Notes under the pieces: generated by a model
Database searches by the model: none
What the model saw: the letters and a program-made list of their open reading frames with translations, nothing else
What the model was told of the DNA's origin: nothing
NCBI GenBank assembly: GCA_020634165.1
Contig: JACKCF010000002.1
Location: 620,001-684,000, forward strand
Direction: 5' to 3'
Source of the DNA: Anaerolineaceae bacterium
GTDB taxonomy: Bacteria > Chloroflexota > Anaerolineae > Aggregatilineales > Phototrophicaceae
DNA length: 64,000 nt
Shown here: positions 61,107 to 64,000 of the stretch, piece by piece
Position numbering within the stretch: position 1 is the first letter of the stretch
Layout of the letters: every line of letters begins with the position of its first letter
Made by a program: the position numbers and the translations under genes

Positions 61107-61855
61107 ACATCACATGTTGCATACGCCTGACGCAGACCCGCAATCGGATCGCCTGTCGGGACGAACTCCTGGCCCAGGTAGCCATCATAGCCCGTCGCCA
61201 GGATCGCCTGAATGATCGGCGGATAGTACAACTCCTGCGTTTCGTTGATCTCATGCCGACCCGGGACGCCTGCTGTGTGGTAATGCCCGAACCACTGGTG
61301 ATTGTCCTGAATGGTACGGATGACATCGCCTTCCATGATCTGCATATGGTAGATGTCGTATAGCAGCTTCACATTGGGGGAATCCACCTGCTGGCAAACT
61401 TTAACGCCCCAATCGGTGTGATCGCACTGATAATCAGGATGATCGACCTTGCTGTTCAGCAGTTCCAGCACCAGCATGATGCCCGCATCTTCAGCGGCTT
61501 TGGCGACCCGTTGTAATCCCTCAACCGTATTGGCCAGCCCTTCTTCGTCGCTGATGCCGTTGCGGTTGCCGCTGAAAACAATCAGGTTGCGGATGCCCCA
61601 CTTCACAGCCTTTTCCAGATTGGTTTCGATTTCGCGTTGGATGCGTTCATGATTGCTGCGCTTGTTCAGACCATCTTCCAATGGACCATGACCGCCAATT
61701 GCGGCAATCGCCAGCCCATGATCTTTGACGATAGGCCAATTCTCTTCAAAAACCAGTTCCACTGCCGGATAGCCAATATCGACCGCCGCCTTGCAGATTT
61801 CCTCTGGCGACAGCTTATCAAAACACCACCAGCATATCGATTGTTTAATAGCCAT
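61103..61855 (-). CDS. hyi: hydroxypyruvate isomerase-like TIM-barrel protein
   Basis: 250 residues of the xylose-isomerase-like AP-endonuclease-2 TIM barrel. Metal and substrate residues are seen in order: E in YPAVELVFEENWP, E in IMLVLELLNSKVDHPDYQCD, D and H in KLLYDIYHMQIMEGDV, H in GHYHTAGVPGRHEI, and E in YLGQEFVPTGDP. The VPGRHEI segment is characteristic of hydroxypyruvate isomerases, which interconvert hydroxypyruvate and tartronate semialdehyde. The 3' end overlaps the XRE gene stop by four bases on the other strand. Related sugar epimerases cannot be excluded. Confidence 0.82.
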   Translation of the reverse strand: MAIKQSICWWCFDKLSPEEICKAAVDIGYPAVELVFEENWPIVKDHGLAIAAIGGHGPLEDGLNKRSNHERIQREIETNLEKAVKWGIRNLIVFSGNRNGISDEEGLANTVEGLQRVAKAAEDAGIMLVLELLNSKVDHPDYQCDHTDWGVKVCQQVDSPNVKLLYDIYHMQIMEGDVIRTIQDNHQWFGHYHTAGVPGRHEINETQELYYPPIIQAILATGYDGYLGQEFVPTGDPIAGLRQAYATCDV

Positions 61856-62041
61856 GATTCTTGTTCCAATTCACTAAGTAAGCAAAAACGTCTATCGCCA
61901 GATTATACTCGGTCGCACACGCAAATGGCCCTATTCCTGGGAGCAGGGACCAATTTACTAACATTACGGTTCATTAAACTTGACTCTCCGGTAGCCGAAT
62001 GGTTTATGCTCCCTTTCAGAAGCTTCTAAACAGGTGACAAC

Positions 62042-62863
62042 ATGCTGAAAATCGGTGAATTTGCCGCCCTGGCAGATATGAGTATCAAGACCCTGCGCTA
62101 CTACGATGACATTGGCCTGCTCAAGCCAGTCGCCGTCGATGCGGAAACGGGGTATCGCTACTACGACTACACCCAGTTGGCCCGTGCCTATCGGCTGTCA
62201 GCCTTCAAAAACATGGGGCTGGCGCTCAACGAAATCGCGGAGTTGCTCGATGGCACGATGACCGCTGGACCAACACGGCGCTTTCTGCGTACCAAGCGGG
62301 CTGATCTCGCTGACCAGCTCAGGGTACTGCAAGAGCAGATCGCCTATCTGGACAACAAGATTTACGAAGTTGAGATGGATGGACGCATGGCGGCTTACGA
62401 AGTCATGGTCAAGCGCCTGGAACCGATGAAAGTGTTGATTGCGCGCGGTGCCGCCCCTTTGAAGCAGGATGTCGGTGCGACGATGGCTGAACTGCGGCGG
62501 CGAGTAGAAGCCTACAACGCCTATCCGACAGCGCCCATCATGGCCATTTTCACCTCCTACATCCACCCGCCGACGGATATCCCGATAGCGGTCGCCCAGC
62601 CAACCGATAGCAGTGTGCGTCTGCGTGGCGATGCTGGTGTCGAAGAAGACATCCTGGCTGCCATGACTGTAGCTGCGGTCATCCACACCGGGCCGTACGA
62701 TATGGCCCCTGGTTGGGTCGCACTCAATGAGTGGATTCAGCGCAATGGCTACGCAGTCGCTGGGCCGTTCCGCGAGATTTTTCTGCATGAAGATGTCACC
62801 GATAGCAGCAAGTCGGCATTTGAACTGCAATTTCCGATCAAGAAAATGGAGAAACCATCATGA
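62042..62863 (+). CDS. MerR-family regulator with GyrI-like effector domain
   Basis: 273 residues. The MerR helix-turn-helix is complete: MLKIGEFAALADMSIKTLRY, YDDIGLLKPVAVDAETGYRY, YDYTQLARAYRLSAFKNMGL. A dimerisation helix follows (about 75-120), then a GyrI/SOUL-like domain (about 125-268) with TVAAVIHTGPYDMAPGWVAL and AVAGPFREIFLHE. This is the BmrR-type layout that senses aromatic or cationic drugs. The stop overlaps the aldo-keto reductase start by four bases (ATGA), so it likely controls that gene. Confidence 0.9.
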   Translation: MLKIGEFAALADMSIKTLRYYDDIGLLKPVAVDAETGYRYYDYTQLARAYRLSAFKNMGLALNEIAELLDGTMTAGPTRRFLRTKRADLADQLRVLQEQIAYLDNKIYEVEMDGRMAAYEVMVKRLEPMKVLIARGAAPLKQDVGATMAELRRRVEAYNAYPTAPIMAIFTSYIHPPTDIPIAVAQPTDSSVRLRGDAGVEEDILAAMTVAAVIHTGPYDMAPGWVALNEWIQRNGYAVAGPFREIFLHEDVTDSSKSAFELQFPIKKMEKPS

Positions 62864-63852
62864 CGATGACACGTACAATCCCCGGTATCGATATGCCCGT
62901 AAGTGCCCTGGGGATGGGCTGCTGGGCCATCGGCGGACCGTTCCAGTATATGGATGTGCAGGCTGGATGGGGCCAGGTTGATGACGATGAGTCTATTCGT
63001 GCGATTCACCAGGCCATTGATAGCGGCATCAACCTCTTTGATACCGCAGCCAACTACGGCACGGGACACAGCGAGACCATTCTCGGCAAGGCCATCAAAG
63101 GCAAGCGCGATCAGGTCGTGATTGCGACCAAATTTGGCCATCAGATTGACTACGACAAAAAACTCGTTTCAGGGTACGATGACCCGCAGACAGTCATTCA
63201 GATTGCGCAGACCGAGTGCGAAAACAGCCTGCGCCGCCTGGGTGTGGAAACCATCGACCTGTACCAGCTTCACGTCAACGAGTACCCCGCTGAATACGCT
63301 GTTCGACTGGTCGATGAACTGGAAAAGCTGGTTAAGGCAGGCAAAATCCGTGCCTATGGCTGGAGCACCGACTTCGTTCCCGAAGCACGTGCTTTCATTG
63401 AAGCCGGCAACTGCGCCGCCATCCAGCACGACCTGAATGTGGTCTACGATGCGCCGGATATGCTGGCGCTCTGCGAAGAGAAGCACATGGTCAGCCTCAA
63501 TCGGACGCCGTTGGCACGCGGCGCCCTCACGGGCAAGTACAACACCCAATCGACCTTTGGTCAGGACGATGTCCGTAATGATCCCTGGGCACAGAAGAAC
63601 GTTTTGCAACCCGCTTATGATGCGCTGGAAGCTCTGCGCGATATTCTCACCAGCGAAGGCCGCACTCTGGCCCAGGGCGCTCTCGCCTGGATATGGGCAC
63701 GCAGCGAAACGACCATCCCGATTCCAGGCATTCGCACCCTAAAACAAGCCATCGAAAACGCCGGGGCTATGCAGTTTGGCCCACTGAAACCCGAACAAAT
63801 GCAAGAGATTGACCACATCCTGGGCCGGATGCCACAGCAGGCATCTAGCTAG
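62860..63852 (+). CDS. aldo/keto reductase
   Basis: 330 residues; an ATG two codons on is equally possible. The catalytic tetrad is visible: D61 in INLFDTAANYG, Y66, K91 in VVIATKFGHQ and H138 in YQLHVNEYP. The NADPH site appears as IPGIRTLKQAIENAGAM near the C-terminus. It reduces aldehydes or ketones with NADPH in the cytoplasm. It is translationally coupled to the MerR regulator and followed 36 bases later by a second reductase of the same family. Confidence 0.9.
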   Translation: MTMTRTIPGIDMPVSALGMGCWAIGGPFQYMDVQAGWGQVDDDESIRAIHQAIDSGINLFDTAANYGTGHSETILGKAIKGKRDQVVIATKFGHQIDYDKKLVSGYDDPQTVIQIAQTECENSLRRLGVETIDLYQLHVNEYPAEYAVRLVDELEKLVKAGKIRAYGWSTDFVPEARAFIEAGNCAAIQHDLNVVYDAPDMLALCEEKHMVSLNRTPLARGALTGKYNTQSTFGQDDVRNDPWAQKNVLQPAYDALEALRDILTSEGRTLAQGALAWIWARSETTIPIPGIRTLKQAIENAGAMQFGPLKPEQMQEIDHILGRMPQQASS

Positions 63853-63888
63853 AAAAACAAGGCACATTTAAACATGGGAGATAACAAC

Positions 63889-64000
63889 ATGGACTATCGT
63901 AAAATTGGACGCAGTGGCATTGAAGTCAGCCCGCTTGGTATGGGCTGCTGGGCGATGGGTGGCCAGGATTGGGGAGGTGTCACAGATGATGCCGAATCCG
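63889..64000 (+). CDS. aldo/keto reductase (partial, N-terminus)
   Basis: Only 37 codons are in the window; the gene runs off the right edge. The start MDYRKIGRSGIEVSPLGMGC is the usual opening of aldo/keto reductases (compare VSALGMGCWAIGG in the previous gene), and GGGAG lies 8 bases upstream of the ATG. It is in the same operon as the MerR regulator and the first reductase and may be a tandem duplicate of it. The active-site tetrad lies outside the window. Confidence 0.82.
   Translation, partial: MDYRKIGRSGIEVSPLGMGCWAMGGQDWGGVTDDAES

Noticed and set aside
1..64000. CRISPR arrays, tRNA or rRNA genes
   Set aside because: No regular direct repeats with spacers, no cloverleaf-like gaps and no rRNA-like segments were seen in the gene-free stretches; this was by eye, so a tRNA scan would be decisive.

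Overview
The window is moderately GC-rich bacterial chromosome, dense with genes and without rRNA, tRNA or CRISPR arrays that I could recognise. The gene set points to a free-living heterotroph, most likely of the Chloroflexota (Anaerolineae-like). It combines BMP-type nucleoside and CUT1 sugar importers, many PfkB kinases, secreted WD40-like beta-propellers, lipoproteins with SH3b/CARDB modules and many short intergenic palindromes. The taxonomic assignment is inference from gene content, not from a marker gene.

Layout. (1) 1-7957, minus strand: a GntR regulator followed by a complete BMP-type nucleoside ABC importer, a nicotinamidase-like hydrolase, a PfkB kinase, a nucleoside phosphorylase and the start of an aldehyde dehydrogenase. 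This reads as one nucleoside uptake and breakdown operon, with a candidate GntR operator at 7977-7994. (2) 8177-21347: transaldolase, a DeoR-type repressor and a divergent carbohydrate locus. The minus arm is GH4, PfkB kinase, GH114 and a flavin-dependent oxidoreductase. The plus arm is a SIS-domain sugar-phosphate enzyme, a solute-binding protein, two CUT1 permeases and a TM1410/GH114-like hydrolase. A GH130 enzyme follows on the minus strand. The combination suggests use of an alpha-1,4-linked galactosamine/galactose polymer. (3) 21407-27173: an acetyltransferase and four tandem paralogous secreted beta-propeller proteins. (4) 27278-30050: an orphan phage-type terminase pair, a repeat-filled intergenic region and a HAD phosphatase. 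(5) 30436-38533: a 916-residue HerA-like ATPase, an AT-rich two-gene cassette with a membrane protein (possible defence or conflict module), a secreted esterase, a membrane-anchored HEAT/hydrolase fusion and small proteins. (6) 38825-45329: membrane protein, fructokinase-like kinase, secreted beta-propeller-like protein, alpha/beta hydrolase and SH3b/CARDB lipoprotein. (7) 45463-50908: an array of small paralogous proteins sharing a PTPY motif, a sulfotransferase and hypothetical proteins. (8) 50914-58078: glycosyltransferase, asparagine synthase, a 48-residue membrane micro-protein with its own terminator, gluconolactonase-like protein, a LarA-type protein and an MFS transporter. (9) 58241-64000: TrmO, a PPOX protein, a methyltransferase, an XRE regulator, a hydroxypyruvate-isomerase-like protein and a MerR/aldo-keto reductase operon running off the end.

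Features that ordinary annotation does not explain are the candidate galactosamine-polymer locus, the AT-rich cassette at 33.2-35.1 kb, the PTPY protein array, the orphan terminase, and three families of intergenic repeats. One of these families keeps its palindromic symmetry while its arm sequences change.
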